Below are positions 15,473-23,275 of a DNA stretch of 35,901 bases, piece after piece; position 1 is the first letter of the stretch, and every line of letters begins with the position of its first letter. A program made the position numbers and the translations under genes. The notes under the pieces are model-generated. The model ran no database searches. It was not told the origin of the DNA and saw only the letters and a program-made list of their open reading frames with translations. Source of the stretch: Castellaniella sp. UBA6218 (GTDB lineage: Bacteria > Pseudomonadota > Gammaproteobacteria > Burkholderiales > Burkholderiaceae_B); assembly GCA_002421865.1 (NCBI GenBank), contig DISE01000093.1:1-35901 (forward strand), given 5' to 3'.

Positions 15473-16366
15473 TCAGCGCGCCGCCCCCGGGGCGGTCGCC
15501 GGTGCGCCCGCCGTGTATTTCGCCCCCGCCACGCAGGCGACGACGAAAGCCGTGACCACCAGCATGACAGGCGTGACGGGTTCGCCCAGCAGCCACGCCG
15601 CCAGCATCAGCCCCAGAAAGGGCTGCAGCAGCTGCAATTGACCGACGGCGGCGATGCCGCCCTGGGCCAGGCCCCGGTACCAGAAAATGAAACCAACCAG
15701 CATGCTGAAGACCGCCACGTAGGCCAGGCCGCCCCAGGCGGACGCGGCGATGCCGGTCCACACGGCCGGGCGCAAGAACACCGCCAGGGGCAGGCTGACC
15801 GGCAGCGACAACGCCAGCACCCAACAGATGACCTGCCAGCCGCCCAGCCGGCGAGACAGACGCCCGCCTTCGGCGTAGCCGTAGCCGCAGGTGACGATAG
15901 CCGCCATCATCAGGGCGTCGGCGCTCAGCGAGCCCGAGCCGTCCTGGCTGAGCGCGAACCCGGCCACCGAGGCCGCGCCCAGGAGGGCGAATGCCCAGAA
16001 AGCGCGGGAAGGCCGTTCACCGCCCAGCCACGTGCCGAAGATCGCCGTCGCCAGCGGCAGCAGGCCGATGAAGACCAGGGAATGCGCCGACGTGATGGTC
16101 CGCAGGGCCAGGGCGGAAAACAGGGGGAAGCCGACCACCACGCCGAAAGCCACCAGCAGCAGGGTGCGCAGATCGCCCCGGCCAGGCCGGGGACTGCGCG
16201 TGAGGACCAGCGCGGCCAGCGCCAGCAGGCCGGCCAGGGCCGCCCGCGCCGCCGTGACGAACAGCGGGTCGAGCCCCAGGACGGCGAGCCGCGTCGCCGG
16301 CAGCGAACCGCTGAAGATCGCAACGCCGATCATCCCGTTGATCCAGCCGCGCGTGGAGGCGTTCAT
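15473..16366 (-). CDS. EamA/DMT-family membrane exporter
   Basis: The 297-residue inner-membrane protein has about ten hydrophobic helices arranged as two EamA repeats. Repeat one contains GVAIFSGSLPATRLAV; repeat two has VFSMLVGFIFWYRGLAQGGIAAVGQLQLLQPF and AWLLGEPVTPVML, all family hallmarks. Such transporters often export amino acids or other small metabolites. The ATG at 16366 follows GAAAGGAAACACGG, a good ribosome site. It is divergent from a MocR regulator across a 120-base gap with a perfect palindrome, so the regulator very likely controls it. The substrate is not known; amino-acid or vitamin B6-related compounds are guesses from the PLP-binding regulator. Confidence 0.88.
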   Translation of the reverse strand: MNASTRGWINGMIGVAIFSGSLPATRLAVLGLDPLFVTAARAALAGLLALAALVLTRSPRPGRGDLRTLLLVAFGVVVGFPLFSALALRTITSAHSLVFIGLLPLATAIFGTWLGGERPSRAFWAFALLGAASVAGFALSQDGSGSLSADALMMAAIVTCGYGYAEGGRLSRRLGGWQVICWVLALSLPVSLPLAVFLRPAVWTGIAASAWGGLAYVAVFSMLVGFIFWYRGLAQGGIAAVGQLQLLQPFLGLMLAAWLLGEPVTPVMLVVTAFVVACVAGAKYTAGAPATAPGAAR

Positions 16367-16445
16367 CCGTGTTTCCTTTCATGCTGTGGGGGAAGAGTAT
16401 GGGTTGAAGCATGCCTTGCCCGCACGGCGCAATCCAGATACAGTG

Positions 16446-16471
16446 CAGTACAGTATTGATTAACTGTACTG
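16446..16471. promoter_or_regulatory. Palindromic operator between EamA and MocR genes
   Basis: CAGTACAGT (16446-16454), an eight-base spacer and ACTGTACTG (16463-16471) are exact complements. A further half-site, ACAGT, lies just left, so TACAGTGCAGTACAGT also reads as a direct repeat, and GGTTTTTCCAAAACC follows on the right. Direct and inverted half-sites like these are typical of MocR/PdxR binding regions. The palindrome ends 15 bases before the regulator ATG, so binding would probably repress the regulator gene too. Confidence 0.6.
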
Positions 16472-16486
16472 GTTTTTCCAAAACCA

Positions 16487-17890
16487 ATGGACACGCCATC
16501 CTCCCCGCTCCCGGGCCGTACCGCCGGCATCATGCGATTCGTGCGCCAGCGCGTCGCGGCCCGTGAATGGCCGCCCGGCGCGCGCCTGCCGTCCCTGCGG
16601 GGGATGGCGCTGCAACACGGCGTGTCCAAATCCACCGTCGTCGAGGCCTACGACCGGCTGGCGGCCGAAGGCGTCATCCGCGCGCGCGCCGGCGCCGGCT
16701 TCTACGTCGCCGGCCCCCTCGCCCCGCTGGCGCTGGCCGAAATCGGGCCGCGCCTGGACCGCCAGATCGATCCCTTGTGGGTGTCGCGCCAATCGCTGGA
16801 CCTCGGCGCCCAGGCCCTGAAACCCGGATGCGGCTGGCTGCCGGATGACTGGATGCCCCGGGACGCCATCCGCCGCGCCCTACGCCAGGTCGCGCGCGAC
16901 CCCGAGGCGCCGCTGACGGACTATGCGCCCGCCCTGGGCCTGCCGGCGCTGCGCAGCCAGATCGCCCGGCACCTGGCCGCGCGCGGCCTCACGGTCGATC
17001 CCCGGCGGATCCTGCTGACCGACTCCGGGACCCAGGCCGTCGACCTGCTGTGCCGATTCCTGATCGAACCGGGCGACGCCGTCCTGGTCGACGACCCCTG
17101 CTACTTCAATTTCCTGGCGCTGCTGCGCGCGCACCGGGCCCGCATCGTCGGTGTGCCCCACACCCCCGACGGCCCGGACATGGACCGTTTCGAGGCCGCC
17201 CTGCGAGAGCACAGCCCGCGCCTCTACCTCAGCAATGCCGGGCCGCACAATCCGACGGGCGCCCGCCTGTCGGCCGACAAGGCCCGGCGTATCCGGGCGC
17301 TGGCTCACGTCCACGACCTGATCCTGATCGAGGACGACATCTTCGGCGACTTCGAATCCCGGCCCTCTGCCCGGCTGTCGGCGGACGACGATCGCAGCCG
17401 TGTCGCTCAGGTCGGCGGTTTTTCCAAGACCCTGTCCGCCAGCCTGCGTTGCGGCTACCTGATCGCGCGCGAAGACTGGCTGGACGACCTGGCCGACTTG
17501 CGCACTGCGACGACGTTTTCCGGCGCCGGACTGACCCAGGCCGTCATCGCCAGGCTTCTCCGGGACGGCGCCTGGCAGCAGCACACGCGGCTGTTGCGCC
17601 AGCGTCTCGCGAGGGCCATGACCCGCGCAATCCGGCAGTTGAACGCGCTGGGCCTGCGGCCCTGGCACGAACCCGAGGACGGCATGTTCCTGTGGTGCCG
17701 CCTGCCGGAAGGCATCGACGGCGCCCGCCTGGCCCAGGCGGGCCTGCAGCAGGGCCTGATGTTGGCGCCCGGCAACGTCTTCAGCCAGACGCAGACGGCC
17801 GGCGACATGATGCGCTTCAACGTGTCGCAGATGGACGATCCCCGTCTGCCCGACCGTCTGGCTACACTGATCAGGACCTGTCCGCGCTGA
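16487..17890 (+). CDS. MocR/PdxR-type transcriptional regulator with aminotransferase-like domain
   Basis: The 467-residue protein joins a GntR-type winged helix (about 13-75: PPGARLPSLRGMALQHGVSK, VVEAYDRLAAEGVI) to a class I aminotransferase fold. The PLP-binding lysine is Lys314 in GFSKTLSASLRCGY; DDPCYFNFL, NAGPHNPTGA and EDDIFGDFE are other cofactor-site motifs. Proteins of this type sense PLP or an amino-acid adduct and do not usually act as enzymes. It is divergent from an EamA exporter and probably regulates it. No Shine-Dalgarno sequence precedes the ATG at 16487; the operator occupies that space, so translation may be weak or from a very short leader. Confidence 0.9.
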   Translation: MDTPSSPLPGRTAGIMRFVRQRVAAREWPPGARLPSLRGMALQHGVSKSTVVEAYDRLAAEGVIRARAGAGFYVAGPLAPLALAEIGPRLDRQIDPLWVSRQSLDLGAQALKPGCGWLPDDWMPRDAIRRALRQVARDPEAPLTDYAPALGLPALRSQIARHLAARGLTVDPRRILLTDSGTQAVDLLCRFLIEPGDAVLVDDPCYFNFLALLRAHRARIVGVPHTPDGPDMDRFEAALREHSPRLYLSNAGPHNPTGARLSADKARRIRALAHVHDLILIEDDIFGDFESRPSARLSADDDRSRVAQVGGFSKTLSASLRCGYLIAREDWLDDLADLRTATTFSGAGLTQAVIARLLRDGAWQQHTRLLRQRLARAMTRAIRQLNALGLRPWHEPEDGMFLWCRLPEGIDGARLAQAGLQQGLMLAPGNVFSQTQTAGDMMRFNVSQMDDPRLPDRLATLIRTCPR

Positions 17891-17921
17891 GCGCACCGAA
17901 CCTCCATCCCGAAGAAAGACC

Positions 17922-18704
17922 ATGCCTCCTCCGTCCGACACCGAAGTCCAGAACGCATTCCAGGGTTCTTTGCACGACCAGATCGATGCGCTGCCGCATG
18001 CCTGGAAATCCGTGCTCGAGGCCCCGCATCTGCGGAACGTCCTGGACCGGCTCGACGCGATGCTGGCCGAACGGCTGGCCGCCGGGGCCCACGTCTTTCC
18101 CCTGCGGCCCTTCCGGGCGCTGATCGAAATCCCGCCGGAAGCGGTGCAGGTCGTGATCGTCGGCCAGGATCCCTATCACGGCCCGAATCAGGCACAGGGG
18201 CTGGCGTTCTCCGTGCCGGATTTTTGTCCGACACCGCCCAGTCTGCGCAACATGTTCAAGGAACTGGCCCGGGAATACGGCGAACCTGATCAGCCGCCAC
18301 GCAACAGCCTGGTGCGCTGGGCGCGTCAAGGCGTGCTGCTGCTGAACACCTCGCTCACCGTCGAAGCCCACCAGCCTGCATCGCACGCCAAAAAAGGCTG
18401 GGAACACATCACGGACGCCCTGATCATGCGGGTACTGCGCGAGACCCGCCCGAAAGTCCTGCTGCTCTGGGGCTCGCACGCCCAGGCGCGCCGCGCGCTG
18501 CTGGACACGCAGCCCCCGGCCGGGCCGGTCGAAGTCCTGATCGCCAACCACCCCTCTCCCCTGTCCGCCCTGCGACCGCCGCGCCCCTTCATCGGGTGCG
18601 GCCATTTCCGCCAGACCAACGACTGGCTGCGGGCCCACGGGGAATCAGGCATCGACTGGATGCTGGCCCGCGCGCCCGCCGCCGCCCCCGGCTACGGCGG
18701 CTGA
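17922..18704 (+). CDS. ung: Uracil-DNA glycosylase, family 1
   Basis: The 260-residue enzyme removes uracil from DNA in base excision repair. The water-activating motif GQDPYHGPNQAQGLAFSV holds Asp83; the second motif NHPSPLSALR holds His210. The uracil-binding region GVLLLNTSLTVE and the C-terminal HFRQTNDWLRAHGESGIDW are standard. The ATG at 17922 lies 31 bases after the MocR gene and follows GAAGAAAG. The last 20 codons overlap the 3' end of a convergent diguanylate cyclase gene. Beyond IDW the tail (MLARAPAAAPGYGG) is not conserved in the family and lies wholly in that overlap. Confidence 0.96.
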   Translation: MPPPSDTEVQNAFQGSLHDQIDALPHAWKSVLEAPHLRNVLDRLDAMLAERLAAGAHVFPLRPFRALIEIPPEAVQVVIVGQDPYHGPNQAQGLAFSVPDFCPTPPSLRNMFKELAREYGEPDQPPRNSLVRWARQGVLLLNTSLTVEAHQPASHAKKGWEHITDALIMRVLRETRPKVLLLWGSHAQARRALLDTQPPAGPVEVLIANHPSPLSALRPPRPFIGCGHFRQTNDWLRAHGESGIDWMLARAPAAAPGYGG

Positions 18705-19868
18705 AGCGCCGGCCTCCGGATCCTCGGCCCACAGGCAGGCGCAGTCGCGGCCCGCCTCCTTGGCCCGGTACATCGCCCGGTCGGCCCGGGCCAGCAGCGT
18801 GCCCAGGTCATCGCCTCCCCAAGGCGCGCAGACGACGCCAATGCTCACGCTCAAAGGCTCGCAGACCTGGCAGTCACACTGCCGCAACTGCTCCCGGATC
18901 CGCTCCGCCAGGCCCAGGGCGCCCTCGGCCTCCATGTCCGGCGCCAGGACCACGAATTCCTCGCCGCCGATGCGCGCGCACAGATCTCCCTTGCGCACGG
19001 CGTGTCGAAGCACCCCCGCGAACGCGGCCAGCACCCGGTCGCCGGCCTCGTGCCCGCAATCGTCGTTGATGCGCTTGAAACGGTCCAGGTCGCACATCAG
19101 CAGGGCGACGGTCCGCCCCTGGGCCAGGGCGTCCCGCAACATGTCGCCCCCCTGTTCGTACAGGGCGCGCCGATTGGCCAGGTCGGTCAGCGCGTCGTGC
19201 AGGGCCGCGTGGCGGTACCGCCGCTCCGAGCGCGCGCCCACCATCATCAGGACGGCGAAGGCCACGCCGATGAAGAACAGCATGCCCTCGAACACCGCCA
19301 TCGGAAAATCAGTGCGCAGGCGCCCCATCCCGGGTTCCGACAGGGACACCATCACCATCCGGACGACGGTCAGCAGGCCATGCAGCAACAGGATGCCGGA
19401 CGGCAGGACCGCCAGCTTCGTATTCCCGCCCTTTCCACGCGGATCGAATCCCAGTTCCCACAAGGCCGCACCGGTATAGGCCAGGGTCGGCAAGCTGTAT
19501 GCGATCACGCGCGCCAGCCCCGAGAACACGAATCCGGGCCATTGGCACACCGCGAACCAGGCCAGCGGGCCGACCGCGATCCACAACCACAGCGGGGGTT
19601 TCCCGGAAAACGCCCGCAGGCCGGTCCAGACGCAGGCATGAGCCAGGATCAGCAAAGCGCCGAAACGGCTCACTGATTGCTGCCAGGCGCTGCCCGGATC
19701 GACCACGCCCAGCAGGAAACCCACCCCCATGAGCAGCAGCGCGGCGCCGGTCCATCCCAGAGTCCGGTCGCGTCGTCCCAGCAGGGCCGCCGCCAGGATC
19801 AGGCCGCCCACCAGCAGCAGGACCGGTATTTCGGCGATCAGCAGGGTGCGCGCATCCAGATGGCCCAT
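18645..19868 (-). CDS. Membrane diguanylate cyclase (second of a tandem pair)
   Basis: The 407-residue protein has about six or seven N-terminal hydrophobic helices (residues 1-210) and a GGDEF domain. The catalytic parts are intact: CDLDRFKRIND and ARIGGEEFVVLAPD near residue 300. An I-site RKGD lies five residues before GGEEF, so feedback inhibition by c-di-GMP is likely. The N-terminus MGHLDARTLLIAEIPVLLLV closely resembles its upstream neighbour, so the two look like a tandem duplication. Only three bases separate them, which points to co-translation. The C-terminal tail of about 20 residues, rich in glycine and alanine, overlaps the end of ung. The membrane domain is not one I can name with confidence. 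Confidence 0.88.
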   Translation of the reverse strand: MGHLDARTLLIAEIPVLLLVGGLILAAALLGRRDRTLGWTGAALLLMGVGFLLGVVDPGSAWQQSVSRFGALLILAHACVWTGLRAFSGKPPLWLWIAVGPLAWFAVCQWPGFVFSGLARVIAYSLPTLAYTGAALWELGFDPRGKGGNTKLAVLPSGILLLHGLLTVVRMVMVSLSEPGMGRLRTDFPMAVFEGMLFFIGVAFAVLMMVGARSERRYRHAALHDALTDLANRRALYEQGGDMLRDALAQGRTVALLMCDLDRFKRINDDCGHEAGDRVLAAFAGVLRHAVRKGDLCARIGGEEFVVLAPDMEAEGALGLAERIREQLRQCDCQVCEPLSVSIGVVCAPWGGDDLGTLLARADRAMYRAKEAGRDCACLWAEDPEAGASAAVAGGGGGRAGQHPVDA

Positions 19869-19871
19869 CGG

Positions 19872-21092
19872 TCAGGTTTCCATGGAGGATGAGGCGGACT
19901 CGGCGACGCGGAGCCGCACCACCGTCGTGGACGTCCGTCCGGACGCGGACACGCCCGCCGACTGGCGGACGCAGTCCCGCCCCGAGGCCTTGGCTTCGTA
20001 CAACGCCCGATCGGCACAGGCCATCAGGCTGTCCAGTTCATAACCATCCGCCGAGGCGCAGGCGATGCCGATGCTCACGCTCAGGCGGCCGCCCGCCCGG
20101 GGAGCATGTTCCGCCAGGGCGCGGCGGATCCTGTCCGCCAGGTCCAGCGCACCCAGGGGACCCATGTCCGGCGCCAGGATCACGAATTCCTCGCCGCCGA
20201 TGCGCGCACACAGATCGGCCGCGCGCACCCGGGTGCGCAGGACGTCGGCGAACAGGGTCAGGACCCGGTCGCCCGCGTCGTGCCCCTGTTCGTCATTGAT
20301 GCGCTTGAACCAGTCCAGATCGCACATCAGCAGAGCCATGTCGCGGCCTTCGCGGCGCGCCTTCGCAAGGGCCTCGGCGCCCTGGCCGAACAGGGCGCGG
20401 CGATTGGGCAGCCGGGTCAGCGCATCGTGCAGGGCCGCATGGCGATACCGCCGTTCCGCGCGTGCGCGCACCAGGATCAGGACGGCGAAGGACAGGCTGA
20501 TGGCGAACAGGATGCCTTCCAGTATGGTCACGGTGAAATCCGGCCACATCAGCCAGGACATGCCTGGCACCCGGACGGCCGACACCACCCGGTAGACATA
20601 GAAAAGGCCATGGGCGACCAGCACGATCAGCAGGGGGAACACCGACCCGGCATCCTCATGCCGCTCGGGCCACAGTGTCCGGCCCGCGGCCGCGAGATAG
20701 GCGATCGACAGCAGGGAAAAGACCAGAAGCCGTGCGGCGTCCGAGGCCAGGAACCATGGCCACAGGCACAGCGCGAACCAGGCTGCCGCTCCCGCCAGCA
20801 GCGCCCGCACGTGCAGGGGGCGGCCGACATAGATCCGCAGGCTCGTCCAGATGCAGGCATGCCCCGTGATCAGCAGCATGTTGGACAGAACGATCACCGG
20901 ATCCCGCCAGCCGGGGATCCCGCGCGCGGTGCTGACCACGAAGCCCGCCCCGCCGAGCAGCAGGGCGCCCGACATCCACATCAGGGTGCGATCGCGCCGT
21001 CCCTGCAGGGCGGCCAGCAGCATCAGACCGCCCACGAGAAACAGCACGAAGGCTTCGACGATCAACAGGGTGCGGGCATCCAGATTCAACAT
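19872..21092 (-). CDS. Membrane diguanylate cyclase (first of a tandem pair)
   Basis: The 406-residue protein has the same plan as the next gene: hydrophobic helices to about residue 210, then GGDEF. The active site is intact (CDLDWFKRIND, ARIGGEEFVILAPDM) and the I-site is RAAD. The start MLNLDARTLLIVEAFVLFLVG parallels MGHLDARTLLIAEIPVLLLV of the partner. The GGDEF halves are more alike than the membrane halves, which suggests that the sensing parts have diverged after duplication. The ATG at 21092 has no strong ribosome site. A 22-base palindrome lies about 47 bases upstream. The sensed signal is unknown. Confidence 0.88.
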   Translation of the reverse strand: MLNLDARTLLIVEAFVLFLVGGLMLLAALQGRRDRTLMWMSGALLLGGAGFVVSTARGIPGWRDPVIVLSNMLLITGHACIWTSLRIYVGRPLHVRALLAGAAAWFALCLWPWFLASDAARLLVFSLLSIAYLAAAGRTLWPERHEDAGSVFPLLIVLVAHGLFYVYRVVSAVRVPGMSWLMWPDFTVTILEGILFAISLSFAVLILVRARAERRYRHAALHDALTRLPNRRALFGQGAEALAKARREGRDMALLMCDLDWFKRINDEQGHDAGDRVLTLFADVLRTRVRAADLCARIGGEEFVILAPDMGPLGALDLADRIRRALAEHAPRAGGRLSVSIGIACASADGYELDSLMACADRALYEAKASGRDCVRQSAGVSASGRTSTTVVRLRVAESASSSMET

Positions 21093-21138
21093 CGGGCCAT
21101 CGTTTTTTTTTCGAGCCGGAAAGACCGGAATGTTTCAA

Positions 21139-21160
21139 GGCATTTCATGTCTGAAATGCC
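21139..21160. repeat. 22-base palindrome upstream of the tandem cyclases
   Basis: GGCATTTCA (21139-21147), four bases and TGAAATGCC (21152-21160) are exact complements. It lies between the end of the DUF2520 gene and the start of the first tandem cyclase, both read on the minus strand. It could be an operator for the cyclase pair or a hairpin after the upstream gene. No T-tract follows in the minus direction, so a terminator is less likely. A minus-strand TTGAAA directly follows, but no good -10 is spaced from it. Confidence 0.45.
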
Positions 21161-21206
21161 GATGATGATAGACGGGATAACCCTGAAATTTTAGATGACG
21201 ATCGTG

Positions 21207-22127
21207 TCAGTCCGGAGACGCGTCCAGCACCCGTTCGACGCCCTCGGCGCCGGCCGCGTCCAGCCGCCCCGCCTGGCGGGCCAGGGCCAGACCCCGGCGG
21301 CACAGGCGATCGTACAGATCCCGCATGTCCGGATCGACCGCCTGCAAGGCCTGGCGGTGCAGGCGCACCGTTCCCGCATCCCCGCGCGACACGGGGCCGG
21401 GCATGCCGGCCGCCACGCCGCTGCGCGCGAGGGACTCGAGCGTCCCTCGCAGGAGCGGCAGCAGCGCGTCCAGGGCCTGCTGTTCAGTCGCTCCCCAGGA
21501 CCGCCACAGACGCACCGCCTCGGCCAGCAGGGCATGGACATGCTGTGATGCGTAACCGCCCGACGCGTGATAGCGCACGCGCGCCTCCGGCGGCAGGGTC
21601 AGGCCGACGCAGCCCAGACGGCGGGCCAGCTCATGCAGCAAGGCGTCCAGCGGCGGCTCCGCCTCGATGGCCACGGTGCAGCCCGGCAGACTGGCGAGCG
21701 CCGCCCCGGGATCCGCGCCGAAGGCCTGCATGGGATGAAAGCCGCCGATCCGCGCCCCCGCGTCGGCGGCGGGCCGCAGCGCGGCGACCGGCGTGGCGCC
21801 GCTGCAATGCGCCACGGACTGTCCCTCCCGCCAGGGCACGGCGCGCGCGATCTCCGCGATCAGACCGTCGGGCGAGGTCAGGAACACCAGATCGCAGTCC
21901 CGCGCCACGGCTTCGACATCGCCGACCCGGCAGCCCGGCAGCGGCTCCGCCAGAGCCCGGGCGCTGGCCTCGGAGCGGCTGGCGACCCGGACGACCGGGA
22001 CGCCGGCGGCCCGCAGGGCCAGGGACAGTGCCCGCGCCAACCGTCCCGCACCAATGAAGCCGATCCTCAATGCGTGCAAATCGGGCGGCGTACACGCCAC
22101 AGCCTTCGATCCGTTCGATTCGCCCAT
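21207..22127 (-). CDS. Rossmann-fold and DUF2520 domain protein
   Basis: The 306-residue protein has an N-terminal NAD(P)-binding Rossmann fold (LRIGFIGAGRLARALSLALR) and a DUF2520 C-terminus with GARIGGFHPMQAFG and ARVRYHASGGYASQHVHALL. The fold resembles F420-dependent oxidoreductases and ketopantoate reductase-like proteins, but the reaction is unknown. The frame is open upstream to 22469. However, the ATG at 22127 is preceded by AGGAGGAGACGGG, a near-perfect ribosome site, and the residues before it look like non-coding translation. It is divergent from azlC across 93 bases. Confidence 0.87.
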   Translation of the reverse strand: MGESNGSKAVACTPPDLHALRIGFIGAGRLARALSLALRAAGVPVVRVASRSEASARALAEPLPGCRVGDVEAVARDCDLVFLTSPDGLIAEIARAVPWREGQSVAHCSGATPVAALRPAADAGARIGGFHPMQAFGADPGAALASLPGCTVAIEAEPPLDALLHELARRLGCVGLTLPPEARVRYHASGGYASQHVHALLAEAVRLWRSWGATEQQALDALLPLLRGTLESLARSGVAAGMPGPVSRGDAGTVRLHRQALQAVDPDMRDLYDRLCRRGLALARQAGRLDAAGAEGVERVLDASPD

Positions 22128-22165
22128 CCCGTCTCCTCCTGCCGATCCGTCATGCCCCCGATCTT

Positions 22166-22171
22166 TATAAT
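22166..22171 (+). promoter_or_regulatory. Perfect -10 hexamer (TATAAT) upstream of azlCD
   Basis: TATAAT stands out in a GC-rich region and lies 49 bases before the azlC ATG. No recognisable -35 is found 16-18 bases upstream. A promoter here may need an activator, or the hexamer may be fortuitous. Confidence 0.4.
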
Positions 22172-22220
22172 TGTAGGCTTGCGCGCCGCGAAACCCGGCG
22201 TTCCGACCCGCTTGCCATCC

Positions 22221-22916
22221 ATGTCCCGGTCCACCTCGAACCCTCTGTCCATCTCCAGCCTGACCGCGCCGGTCGCCATGGGCTACGTGCCGCTCGGCGC
22301 GGTCTTCGGCTTCCTGTTCGTGCAGGCCGGCGGCTCCGGCTGGCTGGCCCTGGCCGCCAGCCTGCTCATCTACGCCGGCGCCGCCCAGTTCATGATGGTG
22401 CCGATGCTGGCCGCCGGCCTGCCGGTCGGCGCCATCGTCCTGGCGACTCTGGTACTCAACCTGCGCCACGTGTTCTATGGTCTGTCGCTGCTGAACACCC
22501 TGCCTGCCAGCCGCTGGCGGCGCTGGTACTGCATATTCGCCCTGACCGACGAGACCTATTCCGTCCTGACGGCGCTACCCGCCCGGGAACGGGCCCCGCG
22601 CATGGCCCTGATCAGCGCCCTGAACCAGGGGTGGTGGGTGCTCGGCACCGCGCTGGGGGCCGTGCTGGGCGCCCAGGCCCAGGTCGGACTGGCGGGACTG
22701 GATTTCGTGCTCGCGGCGCTGTTCGCCGTGCTGGCCGTCGAGCAATGGCGCGCGCGGCGCGACGCGGTCCCGATCTGGATCGCGGCGGCCGCCTACGCCG
22801 CAGGCTGCCTCCTGATGCCGTCCCAGGCCCTGGCCATCGCCATCGCGCTCAGCCTGCTGGCCACCGCCGTGCGGCCCGCCCGGCCCGCACCAGCCACGGG
22901 GGGCGCCCATGACTGA
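22221..22916 (+). CDS. azlC: AzlC family branched-chain amino acid export protein
   Basis: The 231-residue inner-membrane protein has the AzlC blocks MGYVPLGAVFGFLFVQAG, YAGAAQFMMVPMLAAG, LVLNLRHVFYGLSL and FALTDETYSVL. AzlC with AzlD forms a two-component exporter (LIV-E type) for branched-chain amino acids and analogues. The ATG at 22221 gives a normal family length. The frame is open far upstream and an ATG at 22153 exists, but the extension has no family resemblance. It overlaps azlD by eight bases. Confidence 0.9.
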   Translation: MSRSTSNPLSISSLTAPVAMGYVPLGAVFGFLFVQAGGSGWLALAASLLIYAGAAQFMMVPMLAAGLPVGAIVLATLVLNLRHVFYGLSLLNTLPASRWRRWYCIFALTDETYSVLTALPARERAPRMALISALNQGWWVLGTALGAVLGAQAQVGLAGLDFVLAALFAVLAVEQWRARRDAVPIWIAAAAYAAGCLLMPSQALAIAIALSLLATAVRPARPAPATGGAHD

Positions 22917-23229
22917 CACCGGCTACGTCCTGACCGCCATCGCGCTGATGGCCCTCGTGACGATCCTGCTGCGCGCCCTGCCCTTCATCGCCGGCCACTG
23001 GCTGCGCCGCCACCCCCTCGTCCACAAGCTCGGCGACTCCTTGCCCTTGTCGATCATGGTCCTGTTGCTGATCGACAGCGCGGCCGGCCAGGCGCGCGCG
23101 CACGGGGGCCCGCCCTGGCAGGAAATGGCCGCCGTGATCGTGGTGGCTCTGCTGCAATGGCGCACGCGCCAGACCCTGCTGAGCATCGCCGCCGGAACCG
23201 CGCTTTACGTGGGGCTGCGAGCGCTGTAG
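22909..23229 (+). CDS. azlD: AzlD family small membrane subunit
   Basis: The 106-residue protein has about four hydrophobic helices and the AzlD features LTAIALMALVTILLRALPFI and LGDSLPLSIMVLLLID. It is the small partner of AzlC. The start codon lies inside the end of azlC, eight bases of overlap, so the two are translationally coupled. Length and position are normal for the family. Confidence 0.9.
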   Translation: MTDTGYVLTAIALMALVTILLRALPFIAGHWLRRHPLVHKLGDSLPLSIMVLLLIDSAAGQARAHGGPPWQEMAAVIVVALLQWRTRQTLLSIAAGTALYVGLRAL

Positions 23230-23275
23230 GCCCTACAATCGGGGGATCGCCCCCTTCTTCCAGGAGCCCGCCCCC

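Noticed and set aside
22128..22469. N-terminal extension of the DUF2520 protein by 114 codons
   Set aside because: The extension is low-complexity and overlaps the azlC coding region antisense. A near-perfect ribosome site lies directly before the ATG at 22127.
23231..23255. GGGG-GATCG-CCCC hairpin between azlD and yajQ as terminator
   Set aside because: Four to five base pairs with only a pyrimidine-mixed tract after it; too weak.
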